DNA from: an uncultured Lachnospiraceae bacterium
Lineage (GTDB): Bacteria > Bacillota > Clostridia > Lachnospirales > Lachnospiraceae
Assembly (NCBI GenBank): GCA_947626985.1
Contig: CANQUG010000004.1
Span: 22,522 to 86,521 of the forward strand
DNA: 64,000 nt
Direction of reading: 5' to 3'
A model generated the notes under the pieces. The model was not told where the DNA came from. It saw only the letters and a list, made by a program, of their open reading frames with translations, and did no database searches. Shown here piece after piece: positions 33,822-42,731 of this stretch. Numbering within the stretch: position 1 is the first letter of the stretch; every line of letters begins with the position of its first letter. Both the position numbers and the translations under genes were made by a program.

Positions 33822-36800
33822 ATGCCACAGAGAACAGACATTCATAAAGTACTCATTATCGGTTCAGGACCCATCATCATCGGTCAGGCCTGCGAATTCG
33901 ACTATTCCGGCACCCAGGCCTGCAAAGCGCTGAAAAAACTGGGATACGAAATCGTTCTGGTGAATTCCAATCCTGCCACCATCATGACAGACCCGGAAAT
34001 CGCCGACGTCACCTACATTGAGCCCTTAAACGTGGAACGTCTGGAACAGATCATCAGGAAGGAACGCCCGGACGCCCTTCTCCCCAACCTGGGAGGACAG
34101 TCCGGCCTGAATCTCTGCGCGGAGCTGAACAAGGCAGGGATCCTGGATAAATATCATGTAAAGGTTATCGGCGTGCAGGTGGACGCCATCGAGCGCGGCG
34201 AGGACCGTATCGAATTCAAGCATGCCATGAACGCCCTGGGCATTGAAATGGCCAGAAGCGAAGTCGCCTACAGCGTGGAGGAGGCCCTCGCCATCGCGGA
34301 TCAGCTGGGATACCCGGTGGTTCTCCGTCCCGCCTACACCATGGGCGGCGCCGGCGGCGGTCTGGTATATAACCGGGAAGAGCTGAAGGTGGTATGCGCC
34401 AGAGGTCTTCAGGCCAGCCTGGTGGGACAGGTTCTGGTGGAGGAATCCGTCATCGGCTGGGAGGAGCTGGAGCTGGAGGTGGTCCGGGACGCGGACAACA
34501 ACATGATCACCGTGTGCTTCATCGAGAACATCGACCCCATGGGCGTCCACACGGGAGACTCCTTCTGCGCCGCGCCCATGCTCACCATCTCTGAGGAGGT
34601 TCAGAAACGGCTTCAGGAGCAGGCCTACCGGATCGTGGAGTCCGTGCAGGTCATCGGCGGCACCAACGTGCAGTTTGCCCATGACCCGGTAACCGACCGG
34701 ATCGTTGTCATTGAGATCAACCCCCGTACCTCCCGTTCCTCCGCACTGGCCTCCAAGGCTACCGGCTTCCCCATCGCCCTGGTGTCCGCCATGCTTGCCA
34801 CCGGACTGACCTTAAAGGACATTCCCTGCGGCAAATACGGGACTCTGGACAAATACGTCCCCGACGGAGATTACGTGGTGATCAAATTTGCCCGCTGGGC
34901 CTTCGAAAAATTCAAGGGCGTGGAGGACAAGCTGGGAACCCAGATGCGGGCCGTGGGCGAAGTGATGAGCATCGGAAAAACCTACAAGGAGGCTTTCCAG
35001 AAAGCCATCCGGAGCCTGGAAACCGGCCGCTACGGACTGGGCCATGCGAAAAATTACGACACTCTGCCGAAGGAGGAGCTCTTAAAGCGCCTCATCACCC
35101 CCTCCAGCGACCGGCACTTCATTATGTATGAGGCCCTTCGAAAAGGAGCCTCCGTGGAGGAAATCTACGAAATCACCAGGGTGAAGCGTTACTTTATCCG
35201 GCAGATGAAGGAGTTTGTGGAGGAGGAGGAAAGCCTCCTGAAGTCCAAAGGCTCCCTGCCCTCGGATGAACAGCTCATCGCGGCGAAAAAGGACGGCTTC
35301 TCCGACAAATATTTAAGCCAGCTTCTGGATGTTCCCGAGGAGGACATCCGCAGGCACAGGATCGATCTGGGTGTGGAGGAAACCTGGGAGGGCGTGCATG
35401 TAAGCGGTACGCAGGACAGCGCCTACTACTTCTCCACCTACAACGCCCCGGACAAAAATCCCATCCGCAATGATCGTCCCAAGATCATGATCCTGGGAGG
35501 CGGCCCCAACCGGATCGGCCAGGGCATCGAGTTTGACTACTGCTGCGTACACGCCTCTCTGGCCCTGAAAAAGCTGGGCTTCGAGACCATTATCGTCAAC
35601 TGCAACCCGGAGACCGTGTCCACGGACTACGATACCTCCGATAAACTGTATTTCGAGCCGCTGACTCTGGAGGATGTGCTGAGCATCTATAAAAAAGAGC
35701 AGCCTGTGGGCGTGATCGCTCAGTTCGGCGGACAGACTCCTCTGAATCTGGCTGCCGATCTGGAGAAAAACGGCGTGAAGATTCTGGGAACCTCTCCCGC
35801 GGTGATCGACCTGGCAGAGGACAGAGATCAGTTCCGCGCCATGATGGAAAAGCTGGGCATTCCCATGCCGGAATCCGGTATGGCTACCACAGTGGAGGAG
35901 GCTACCGCCATCGCGGAGAGCATCGGTTATCCCGTTATGGTTCGTCCCTCCTACGTACTGGGCGGCCGCGGAATGGAAGTGGTTTATGACAGGGAGAGCA
36001 TGACGGAGTACATGAACGCCGCCGTAGGCGTGACGCCCGACCGTCCCATCCTCATCGACCGTTTCCTGAATCACGCCATGGAATGCGAAGCCGACGCCAT
36101 CAGCGACGGCACCTGCGCCTTCGTCCCCGCTGTGATGGAACATATTGAGCTGGCAGGCGTGCATTCCGGAGACTCCGCATGCATCATTCCCTCCGTGCAT
36201 ATCTCGGAGAAAAATGTGGAGACCATCAAGGAATATACACGGAAGATCGCGGAGGAAATGAATGTCAGGGGCCTTATGAACATGCAGTACGCCATCGAGA
36301 AGGATAAGGTGTATGTGCTGGAGGCCAATCCCAGAGCGTCCCGTACCGTGCCGCTGGTATCCAAGGTGTGCAACATCCGCATGGTGCCCATCGCTACGGA
36401 AATCATCACCTCCGAGCTGACCGGACGTCCCTCCCCCGTTCCCGCGCTGAAGGAGCAGGTGATTCCCAACTACGGCGTAAAGGAAGCTGTATTCCCCTTC
36501 AATATGTTCCCGGAGGTAGACCCCATCCTCGGACCGGAAATGCGCTCCACAGGAGAGGTTCTGGGCCTTTCCCGCTCCTACGGCGAAGCCTTTTACAAGG
36601 CGCAGGAGGCTACTCAGCTGAAGCTGCCTCTGGAGGGCACGGTGCTCATCTCCGTGAACCGCAAGGACAAGGCGGAGGTAGTGGATGTAGCCAGAAGCTT
36701 CCACGAGGACGGCTTCCGCATCCTGGCCACGGGAAATACCTGTGATCTCATCCAGGCAGCCGGCATCCCTGTGGAAAGGGTGAAGAAGCTGTATGAGGGC

Positions 36801-37046
36801 CGGCCCAACATCCTGGACATGATCACCAACGGCAAGATCGACCTGATCGTAAACTCCCCGGTGGGCAAGGACAGCGTGCACGACGACAGCTACCTGAGGA
36901 AGGCCGCCATCAAGGCGAAGATCCCCTACATGACCACCATCGCCGCGGCCATGGCCACGGCCAGCGGCATCAAATATATCAAAACCCATGGAAACGGTGA
37001 AGTGAAATCCCTTCAGGAGCTTCACAGCGAAATTCATGACAAATAA
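33822..37046 (+). CDS. carB: Carbamoyl-phosphate synthase large subunit
   Basis: A 1074-residue enzyme making carbamoyl phosphate from bicarbonate, ATP and ammonia delivered by the small subunit; it feeds pyrimidine and arginine synthesis. Two homologous ATP-grasp halves are clear: the first opens with VLIIGSGPIIIGQACEFDYSGTQACKAL and the second with IMILGGGPNRIGQGIEFDYCCVHA near residue 555. ATP-binding loops RPAYTMGGAGGG and RPSYVLGGRGME lie at equivalent places. The C-terminal MGS-like allosteric domain follows from about residue 935. Length is normal. No carA gene lies beside it, so the small subunit must be elsewhere. GGAGG precedes ATG 33822. Confidence 0.98.
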   Translation: MPQRTDIHKVLIIGSGPIIIGQACEFDYSGTQACKALKKLGYEIVLVNSNPATIMTDPEIADVTYIEPLNVERLEQIIRKERPDALLPNLGGQSGLNLCAELNKAGILDKYHVKVIGVQVDAIERGEDRIEFKHAMNALGIEMARSEVAYSVEEALAIADQLGYPVVLRPAYTMGGAGGGLVYNREELKVVCARGLQASLVGQVLVEESVIGWEELELEVVRDADNNMITVCFIENIDPMGVHTGDSFCAAPMLTISEEVQKRLQEQAYRIVESVQVIGGTNVQFAHDPVTDRIVVIEINPRTSRSSALASKATGFPIALVSAMLATGLTLKDIPCGKYGTLDKYVPDGDYVVIKFARWAFEKFKGVEDKLGTQMRAVGEVMSIGKTYKEAFQKAIRSLETGRYGLGHAKNYDTLPKEELLKRLITPSSDRHFIMYEALRKGASVEEIYEITRVKRYFIRQMKEFVEEEESLLKSKGSLPSDEQLIAAKKDGFSDKYLSQLLDVPEEDIRRHRIDLGVEETWEGVHVSGTQDSAYYFSTYNAPDKNPIRNDRPKIMILGGGPNRIGQGIEFDYCCVHASLALKKLGFETIIVNCNPETVSTDYDTSDKLYFEPLTLEDVLSIYKKEQPVGVIAQFGGQTPLNLAADLEKNGVKILGTSPAVIDLAEDRDQFRAMMEKLGIPMPESGMATTVEEATAIAESIGYPVMVRPSYVLGGRGMEVVYDRESMTEYMNAAVGVTPDRPILIDRFLNHAMECEADAISDGTCAFVPAVMEHIELAGVHSGDSACIIPSVHISEKNVETIKEYTRKIAEEMNVRGLMNMQYAIEKDKVYVLEANPRASRTVPLVSKVCNIRMVPIATEIITSELTGRPSPVPALKEQVIPNYGVKEAVFPFNMFPEVDPILGPEMRSTGEVLGLSRSYGEAFYKAQEATQLKLPLEGTVLISVNRKDKAEVVDVARSFHEDGFRILATGNTCDLIQAAGIPVERVKKLYEGRPNILDMITNGKIDLIVNSPVGKDSVHDDSYLRKAAIKAKIPYMTTIAAAMATASGIKYIKTHGNGEVKSLQELHSEIHDK

Positions 37047-37050
37047 AAAA

Positions 37051-37070
37051 GAATCCCGCCTGCGGGATTC
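37051..37070 (+). terminator. Hairpin directly after carB
   Basis: GAATCCCGC-ct-GCGGGATTC lies 5 bp past the carB stop. It lacks a T tract, so termination may rely on the larger hairpin at 37135. Confidence 0.5.
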
Positions 37071-37134
37071 TCCGCCTGCGGCGGGTCGCCTCAGCGACAT
37101 CTTCCAATCCGCCGCAGTGCGATCCCGCGGAGCG

Positions 37135-37182
37135 TTTTTTATGCCATAGGAAATTCGGCGGAATTTCCTATGGCATAAAAAA
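37135..37182. repeat. 48-bp near-perfect palindrome
   Basis: 22-bp arms match exactly around a 4-base GGCG centre: TTTTTTATGCCATAGGAAAT plus TC on the left and its complement on the right. The T and A tracts at both ends make it a bidirectional intrinsic terminator for carB and the convergent PNPOx gene. Confidence 0.9.
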
Positions 37183-37219
37183 ATGCCTTCTCCTCTCGCG
37201 CATGAGAGGGGAAGGCATT
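37182..37219 (-). terminator. Terminator of the PNPOx-fold gene
   Basis: On the minus strand AATGCCTTC.CCTCTC pairs with GAGAGG.GAAGGCATT, followed by a T tract. It adjoins the 48-bp palindrome. Confidence 0.8.
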
Positions 37220-37232
37220 CACTTTTCCGTCA

Positions 37233-37625
37233 TCAGAATTTATAAACCTCGACAGGATCTGAAAAGGAACAGATCTTCGCGGTGACATTTTTCAGATAGA
37301 ATACCTCCGTATTCCCGTCGCCGGCCTTGTACATTCTCTGAAGGGAGGGATAGTACTCCAGCATATGCTCCTGAGCCTCGATCCGCTCATCCAGCACTGC
37401 CTCCGCTTCCAGACGGATCCATTTTCCGTGAGCCATGCCGCTGATCTCAATTTTCGGATTTTCCTTCATCTGTCGGGAAACGTCCTTCACCTTGCCGGTC
37501 TGGATATAAAGCTTTCCTTCAAAGCAGTCGATGGTTCCGAAGGGACGCACCCGCGGCTGATCGCCTTCCATGGTAGCCAGGTAATAGGTGCCGCAGGCCT
37601 TCAAAAATTCAAATACTTCGTTCAT
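37233..37625 (-). CDS. Pyridoxamine 5'-phosphate oxidase-fold (flavin-binding) protein
   Basis: A 130-residue split-barrel protein: TYYLATMEGDQPRVRPFGTIDCFEGKLYIQTGKVKDVSRQMKENPKIEISG is the family core that holds FMN or another cofactor. It is much shorter than true PdxH and lacks its C-terminal part, so it is one of the small general flavin- or F420-binding family members often named after PdxH. GGAGG precedes the ATG. It stands alone between terminators. The substrate is unknown. Confidence 0.88.
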   Translation of the reverse strand: MNEVFEFLKACGTYYLATMEGDQPRVRPFGTIDCFEGKLYIQTGKVKDVSRQMKENPKIEISGMAHGKWIRLEAEAVLDERIEAQEHMLEYYPSLQRMYKAGDGNTEVFYLKNVTAKICSFSDPVEVYKF

Positions 37626-37739
37626 AGTACTCTCCTCCTTCTGATTTTTTTCAATTATACCTCTTTTTTCTTAATTTGTATACTATTACTCTAATTTTAT
37701 CTGTCTTCATTTCTTTGTTGCTTTTTCGGCTTTTTTCAT

Positions 37740-37964
37740 TTCAAACTCCCATATCCGTTTTTCTTTGTCTGTTTTTGTATTGACTTTCTCCCTGTTGTTT
37801 TTCTTTCTCCGTTTTTTCTCTGTATCATCTTTCTCCATACTGCTTTTCTTCTTTCGGTTTCTCTTTACATTGCTGTCTCTATACCGCTTTTCTTCTTTTG
37901 GTTTCTCTTTGCATTGTCCGCCTCTATACCGTTTTTTCTTCCGATTTTTATTTGCCGTGGAGCT
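37740..37964. repeat. A-rich degenerate repeats downstream of the sce7726 gene
   Basis: The 339-bp gap 37626-37964 is extremely pyrimidine rich on the + strand. Around 37840-37945 two to three ~45-bp units share CTCTATACCG(C)TTTTCTTCTTT and GGTTTCTCTTT. No gene is supported on either strand. It may derive from expansion of the Lys/Arg-rich 3' end of the adjacent gene. Confidence 0.6.
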
Positions 37965-38570
37965 TTATCTTCTCTTCCTCCTTTTTTCCTTCCGGAACTG
38001 TCGGATCTGCTGCCGGATCTCAGTATAATCCCGCTCAAACAGCTCCTGGCTGATCTGAGGACCCAGAATCTCCCAGGGAACCATATCCAGAATCTTCTTT
38101 ATGACAAAGGCCTTGCTCTTCCCTTCGTATTTCGCCATGCCGTTCAGTTCCTGAATATGAGCCAGCTCCGGCCGCCAGAGGATTTCCATCTTTTTCTCCC
38201 AGTTCACGCCGGGATTTTTCTCCGGCTCCCGGATCACATAAAAATCCATCTTTCCCTCAATCAGCTCCGCAGACAGGATTCCCCACCACCCGGGAACCCT
38301 CTCCCGGATATGCGCGGCATGGGTGGAACCGACCACCACAAAATTGTAGTCAAAATACCGGTCATAATCCTGAATCTGCCCCGCAAGCCTGGCATAGGTG
38401 TCGGCGTCGCTCTTAATCTCGATTCCCGCCACCGCGGAGGGCAGAACCATCATCACGTCCGCCCTGGATCTGCCCAGCTGTTTCTCTTCTATAATCCGTA
38501 CTTTCCCGTAAGCCTCCTCCAGAAATTCAAAAAGCGGCTCACGGATGTCCTTGTCATGCAGTACACACAT
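37965..38570 (-). CDS. sce7726 family protein (PD-(D/E)XK-like)
   Basis: A 201-residue protein. The N-terminal domain DKDIREPLFEFLEEAYG...EEKQLGRSRADVMMVLPSAVAGIEIKSDADTYARLAGQIQDYDRYFDYNFVVVGSTHAAH has the sce7726 pattern, with a D..(E)xK nuclease-like core (ADV...GIEIKSD). VPGWWGILSAE follows. The C-terminus ends in a Lys/Arg-rich tail. Members are of unproven function and are often near mobile or defence genes; a nuclease role is inferred from the fold motif only. It is single, divergent from metY. Confidence 0.8.
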   Translation of the reverse strand: MCVLHDKDIREPLFEFLEEAYGKVRIIEEKQLGRSRADVMMVLPSAVAGIEIKSDADTYARLAGQIQDYDRYFDYNFVVVGSTHAAHIRERVPGWWGILSAELIEGKMDFYVIREPEKNPGVNWEKKMEILWRPELAHIQELNGMAKYEGKSKAFVIKKILDMVPWEILGPQISQELFERDYTEIRQQIRQFRKEKRRKRR

Positions 38571-38748
38571 GGGAAAGATACCCCTTTTATAAAAAATTGC
38601 GCAAATAAATCTGGCACAAACAGATTATAACAAACATTTCGTGAAAAAAACAGATGCATTTCCTGTGAAATACTGTTATGATAAATAAAGACTGCCGCCG
38701 GGCGGCGGCAAAGAAAGGAAATCCAGAACAACAGGAGGAAAATCAGTC

Positions 38749-40032
38749 ATGAGCGATTATACCATCAATACAAAATGCGTCCAGTCCGGCTATACCCCCG
38801 GAAACGGAGACCCCCGGCAGATCCCCATTATTCAGTCCACCACCTTCAAATACGCCACCAGCGAGGATATGGGCAAACTTTTTGACCTGGAGGCCCCCGG
38901 ATATTTTTATTCCAGGCTCCAGAACCCCACCAACGATTACGTGGCCGCGAAGATCGCGGACCTGGAGGGCGGAACAGCCGCCATGCTCACCGGCTCCGGA
39001 CAGGCCGCCAATTTCTTTGCCCTGTTCAATATCTGCGAATGCGGAAGCCACATCGTATCCTCCTCCTCCATCTACGGAGGAACCTACAACCTGATGTCCG
39101 TAACCATGGCCAAGATGGGCATCCAGGTAACCTTCATCTCCCCCGACTGTACGGAAGAAGAGCTGAACGCCGCATTCCGGGAAAACACCAGAGCCGTGTT
39201 CGGGGAAACCATCGCCAATCCTGCCCTTACCGTACTGGATATTGAAAAATTCGCGAAGGCCGCCCATGCTCACGGAGTGCCCCTGATCGTGGACAACACC
39301 TTCCCCACTCCCGTGAACTGCCGTCCCATCCAGTGGGGCACCGACATTGTCACGCACTCCACCACGAAATACATGGACGGACACGGAGCCGCTGTGGGCG
39401 GAGCCATCGTGGATTCCGGAAAGTTCGACTGGATGGCACACAAGGAGAAATTCCCGGGACTGTGCACGCCGGACGAATCCTACCACGGCATCACCTACGC
39501 GGAAAAATTCGGCAAAGAAGGCGCGTTTATCACCAAATGCACCTCCCAGCTGATGCGTGACCTGGGCTCCGTACAGTCCCCCCAGAGCGCCTTTATTCTG
39601 AATCTCGGCCTGGAATCCCTGCACGTGAGAATGGCCCGCCATGTGGAAAACGGACAGGCCGTAGCGGAGTTTCTGCAGAATCATCCGAAGGTTTCCTATG
39701 TGAATTATTCCGGACTTCCCGGCAACGCCTACTACGAAATCGCGCAGAAATATATGCCCAACGGAGGCTGCGGCGTGGTCTCCTTCGAACTGAAGGGCGG
39801 ACGGCAGGCTGCGGAGATTTTCATGAAGAATCTGAAGCTTGCCGCCATCGAAACACACGTAGCGGACGCAAGGACCTGCTGTCTGAATCCCGCCACCTCC
39901 ACCCATCGTCAGATGAACGAGGAACAGCTCATCGCAGCGGGCGTACCGGCCGGCCTGGTACGTATGTCCTGCGGTCTGGAGGACAAGAAGGACCTCATCG
40001 CCGACCTGACTCAGGCGCTGGAGGCTATCTGA
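38749..40032 (+). CDS. metY: O-acetylhomoserine sulfhydrylase / aminocarboxypropyltransferase (Cys/Met metabolism PLP enzyme)
   Basis: A 427-residue PLP enzyme of the cystathionine-gamma-synthase family. The PLP lysine lies in THSTTKYMDGHGAAVGG near residue 205, and the cofactor-binding YSRLQNPTNDYVAAKIADLEGG and GSGQAANFFALF are intact. The length and the C-terminus VRMSCGLEDKKDLIADLTQALEAI fit MetY, which makes homocysteine from O-acetylhomoserine and sulfide; methionine gamma-lyase is a close alternative. GGAGG lies 8 bp upstream of the ATG. The leader 38571-38748 contains a GCCGCC/GGCGGC hairpin but no SAM riboswitch pattern. Confidence 0.9.
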   Translation: MSDYTINTKCVQSGYTPGNGDPRQIPIIQSTTFKYATSEDMGKLFDLEAPGYFYSRLQNPTNDYVAAKIADLEGGTAAMLTGSGQAANFFALFNICECGSHIVSSSSIYGGTYNLMSVTMAKMGIQVTFISPDCTEEELNAAFRENTRAVFGETIANPALTVLDIEKFAKAAHAHGVPLIVDNTFPTPVNCRPIQWGTDIVTHSTTKYMDGHGAAVGGAIVDSGKFDWMAHKEKFPGLCTPDESYHGITYAEKFGKEGAFITKCTSQLMRDLGSVQSPQSAFILNLGLESLHVRMARHVENGQAVAEFLQNHPKVSYVNYSGLPGNAYYEIAQKYMPNGGCGVVSFELKGGRQAAEIFMKNLKLAAIETHVADARTCCLNPATSTHRQMNEEQLIAAGVPAGLVRMSCGLEDKKDLIADLTQALEAI

Positions 40033-40082
40033 AAATTATGAGCGGTCAAAGGGCATTTCTTCAGATTTGGCCATCTTTTACG

Positions 40083-40122
40083 AAAAACTGTCTCCCCTCA
40101 GGAACGAGGGGAGACAGTTTTT
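40083..40122. terminator. Bidirectional terminator overlapping a stop codon
   Basis: AAAAACTGTCTCCCCTC (40083-40099) pairs perfectly with GAGGGGAGACAGTTTTT (40106-40122). T tracts occur on both strands, serving metY and the convergent HipA-like gene, whose stop codon at 40098-40100 lies inside the stem. Confidence 0.88.
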
Positions 40123-41240
40123 AGTTCATCCAGCCTTCGATAAAACATTTCTTTCCACTGAGGAGCTTCCTGAAAAACTTCCTCCCGCACCTCTCTGATC
40201 TGACGCAATCCAATATGTTCCACAGCCTCTCTCGCCGCTTCTCTCTGGGTCATCTTCTCAGGACAGACGGTCAGACAGTTCGCTCCGTCCAGAGTATCAT
40301 AGCTGTAAAAGCTCTGATTGAAATCCATAATCGGATATAAGGAAAGATATTTATTCGTTTCATTATCAATGAGAAATCCCCAGTTCTCCGGGTGCCGGTC
40401 CGTATTTCCCACCAGATAATCTATAATATTCATGCCGTAATAGGTCACCGGATCTGTCCTGAGACATTCTTCCATCGTATTCAGTTCATGATTGCAGGCA
40501 TAGATATCAAAGGCCATTTTGGAAACCATGGAATACCTTCTGGAAGTGATTATCCGGCTTTTGGTCACTCTTTCTCCTGCATAATCATCCTCTTCATAGA
40601 CTACCTGCTTAAAGTCAAAGCAGCAGCTGATTCTGCTGGCTGTCAGTTCACGCCTCACAGCATCCTCTCCCCCGTTTTTCAGCAGAAGAAAGCTTCCGTT
40701 CCTCCGTATCCAGGCCTTGGGAAAACACCCCTTCGTAGACAGATCGGGAGCAAGCTCCTGACTGGTAACCGTCATCTGTCTTCCTCTCAGCGACAGCTCC
40801 ACAATAGCCTCATTTAACGGATCCTCATACAGATTAATTTGATCAAAAGAAATATCCTCCCCTTTGATTCTGACCCAGTAAATATCTGTCAGGGAGACGC
40901 AGTGATACGACAGGGAGATCGCCGCTCTGTCCCTGTCTGTAACCGCCTGGGCCATTCCGATGCTGTTTAAGATTTCTTTTGCGTGTTTTCTGTCGAGAGA
41001 CAATACCCGGGAGGAACACCAGTGATAAAAATTCTCCAGATTGTTAATCTGAACATCAAAATCATGTTCCTCCTCCAGATAAAGATCATATGGAAAAAGC
41101 TGTTCATTCCGTATAACCGCTTCCCCTCTGGTGGTAATCTCCGCAACGGTCACGGATCCGTGCATAATCTCGTAAGTGATGATCTCTTTTCTTCTATTGT
41201 GAATATTTCTGCTAAAACCATCATCTCCAGCTCTCATCAT
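40098..41240 (-). CDS. HipA-like kinase domain protein
   Basis: A ~380-residue protein. The C-terminal half carries IIDYLVGNTDRHPENWGFLIDNETNKYLSLYPIMDFNQSF, the HipA/CtkA-type catalytic loop (D-x-H-x-x-N) and metal-binding Asp (MDF). The ATP-binding part upstream contains KGCFPKAWIRRNGSFLLLK. Unlike classic toxin modules no small hipB-like HTH gene is adjacent, so it is an orphan member of the group found in many Clostridia. The start at 41240 has a GGGGGG site 6 bp upstream; an internal ATG at 41165 is possible. The substrate and role are unknown. Confidence 0.75.
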   Translation of the reverse strand: MMRAGDDGFSRNIHNRRKEIITYEIMHGSVTVAEITTRGEAVIRNEQLFPYDLYLEEEHDFDVQINNLENFYHWCSSRVLSLDRKHAKEILNSIGMAQAVTDRDRAAISLSYHCVSLTDIYWVRIKGEDISFDQINLYEDPLNEAIVELSLRGRQMTVTSQELAPDLSTKGCFPKAWIRRNGSFLLLKNGGEDAVRRELTASRISCCFDFKQVVYEEDDYAGERVTKSRIITSRRYSMVSKMAFDIYACNHELNTMEECLRTDPVTYYGMNIIDYLVGNTDRHPENWGFLIDNETNKYLSLYPIMDFNQSFYSYDTLDGANCLTVCPEKMTQREAAREAVEHIGLRQIREVREEVFQEAPQWKEMFYRRLDELKTVSPRS

Positions 41241-41500
41241 CAGCCCCCCTGGAACGCCGTTCTTATCCTCAGAAACTGCGGCAAAAAATCTGCAGCAATT
41301 CCGGTACCCCTATTATATCTCGAAATGGTTTACACAACAACGGTTGTTTCTCATATTGGTCATATCCTCCATATAATGGTTAATTTCCAAAATTTCCAAA
41401 ATAATCGTCAAAAAAATTTTACGCATATTGACAGGCAACCCCGCATATACTACTATAAATTTACCAACAGTAAGTCCTATGTCAGTGCCGTTCTCGAGGT

Positions 41501-41571
41501 AAGCGTCATATGTTGGCGCCACTATTAGGCAATTGGTAAATTGGAAAATCAGGTCAACCATATGGTTGGCC
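41501..41571. repeat. 71-bp direct repeat, left copy
   Basis: The sequence starting AAGCGTCATATGTTGGCGCC and containing GGTAAATTGGAAAATCAGGT ends in a small hairpin GGTCAACC-at-GGTTGGCC. A diverged copy lies at 42660-42730, so the LUD gene is bracketed by direct repeats. In the wider gap 41241-42008 (768 bp) the only other recognisable item is a WYL-regulator remnant. Confidence 0.75.
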
Positions 41572-41740
41572 TTTTCCTTTGCTTAGAACACCAGAACCTC
41601 CTGGAATCATAAATGGACTCCTTCGTCTCATTCCCACACCGGTTCGCCCGGTCAAACCCTATAATTACAGCAATGGCCCGTCAATCTTCTCCATGGACTT
41701 CTCTTTGTCCGTCTTGATGTTCCTGGCCGGATCCGTCCGA

Positions 41741-41798
41741 TCGTCCGCCTCACCCGCAGCAAAACCGACAATATCACAATCAACCTGTCCATCTTCAT
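41741..41798 (-). pseudogene. Remnant of a WYL-type regulator 5' end
   Basis: From ATG 41798 the minus strand reads MKMDRLIVILSVLLRVRRTI, closely matching the start of the intact regulator at 59831-60757 (MKIDRLIGILSILLQ) joined to its later RRTINR segment. The HTH-coding part between is deleted and the frame then degenerates. The upstream region including the operator palindrome is also conserved. Confidence 0.7.
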
Positions 41799-41833
41799 AA
41801 CTTTTCCTGCTCCATTCCTATCATAACAGACTT

Positions 41834-41858
41834 AACACGACAACTACATGTCATGTTT
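41834..41858. promoter_or_regulatory. Decayed WYL-regulator operator, copy 1
   Basis: AACACGACA-N6-TGTCATGTTT, a weakened form of the palindrome found upstream of the two other copies of this regulator gene. Confidence 0.6.
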
Positions 41859-42008
41859 ATGATGTCAGAGGGAAAAGATGCTCTATGTTTTCCCCCAAGC
41901 TTAATTGTAAAAATGAAAAAGAAATGATAGAATATGGCTATCGGTAACCGTTCAAACCAGTCTGAACGGCTTCGGCTGCCTGCCAAATCAAAAAAGGAGG
42001 ATCAGAAA

Positions 42009-42644
42009 ATGTCATTCATTGAAGAACGAAACCAGAAGGCACAGGAAACTCTCCGAAAAGCCTTTCAGAAACGAAACATGGAAATGCACTACTGCAGCAC
42101 GGCTGCCCAGGCCAAAGAAACCATCCTTTCCCTTATACCGGAAGGCTCCTCCGTCACCTGGGGCGGCACGGAATCCATGAAGGAAGCCGGCGTGCTGGAC
42201 GCATTGTATCAGAAGAATTACACGATTATCAACCGCGCGGACGCAAAAACCCCGGAAGAATCCAGGGCTTTATACGGCAAAATGGTCTGCTGCGATTATT
42301 TTCTCACCAGCACCAACGCCTTTACGGTAAACGGTGAGCTGGTGAACGTGGACGGCGCCAGCAACCGCGTGGCATGTATCGCTCACGGACCGCAGCACGT
42401 CATTGTCCTCGCCAGTATGGACAAGCTGTGCGCGTCTGTTCCGGACGCTTATGACAGGATACGGGCCCTCGCTTCCCCGCCAAACGCTCTTCGCGTAGGC
42501 GCGAACACCCCCTGCGCAAAAACCGGCGTCTGCGGCGACTGTCTGAGTCCCGACTGCATCTGCTGCCAGATCCTCGTCACCAGGTATTCCAGGGTTCCCG
42601 GGCGTATTCAAATCGTGCTGTGCGGAGAAAAGCTGGGCTTCTGA
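42009..42644 (+). CDS. LUD domain protein (lactate-utilisation LutC/YkgG-like, DUF162)
   Basis: A 211-residue protein with the LUD core: QKAQETLRKAFQKRNMEMHYCSTAAQAKETILSLIPEGSSVTWGGTESMKEAG, and CCDYFLTSTNAFTVNGELVNVDGASNRVACIAHGPQHVIVLASMDKLC. A C-terminal Cys-rich segment (CAKTGVCGDCLSPDCICCQ) is typical of the stand-alone Clostridial version. ATG 42009 follows AAGGAGG; a 25-residue longer frame is rejected. In aerobes LutABC oxidises lactate, but lutA and lutB are absent here, so the function of this solitary form is unknown. It is bracketed by 71-bp direct repeats. Confidence 0.88.
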   Translation: MSFIEERNQKAQETLRKAFQKRNMEMHYCSTAAQAKETILSLIPEGSSVTWGGTESMKEAGVLDALYQKNYTIINRADAKTPEESRALYGKMVCCDYFLTSTNAFTVNGELVNVDGASNRVACIAHGPQHVIVLASMDKLCASVPDAYDRIRALASPPNALRVGANTPCAKTGVCGDCLSPDCICCQILVTRYSRVPGRIQIVLCGEKLGF

Positions 42645-42659
42645 TCCCGTTTCCCCGGC

Positions 42660-42730
42660 AAGCGTCATGTGTTGGCGTCACTGTCTGGTAATTGGTAAAT
42701 CGGAAAATCAGGTCAGCTATATGGCTGACA
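42660..42730. repeat. 71-bp direct repeat, right copy
   Basis: AAGCGTCATGTGTTGGCGTC ... GGTAAATCGGAAAATCAGGT, ending in the hairpin GTCAGC-tat-GCTGAC. It begins 16 bp after the LUD stop. About 80% identical by eye to the left copy, with compensated changes in the terminal stem. Confidence 0.75.
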
Positions 42731-42731
42731 T

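Noticed and set aside
38571..38748. SAM riboswitch before metY
   Set aside because: No SAM-I core pattern; only a short GC hairpin is seen.
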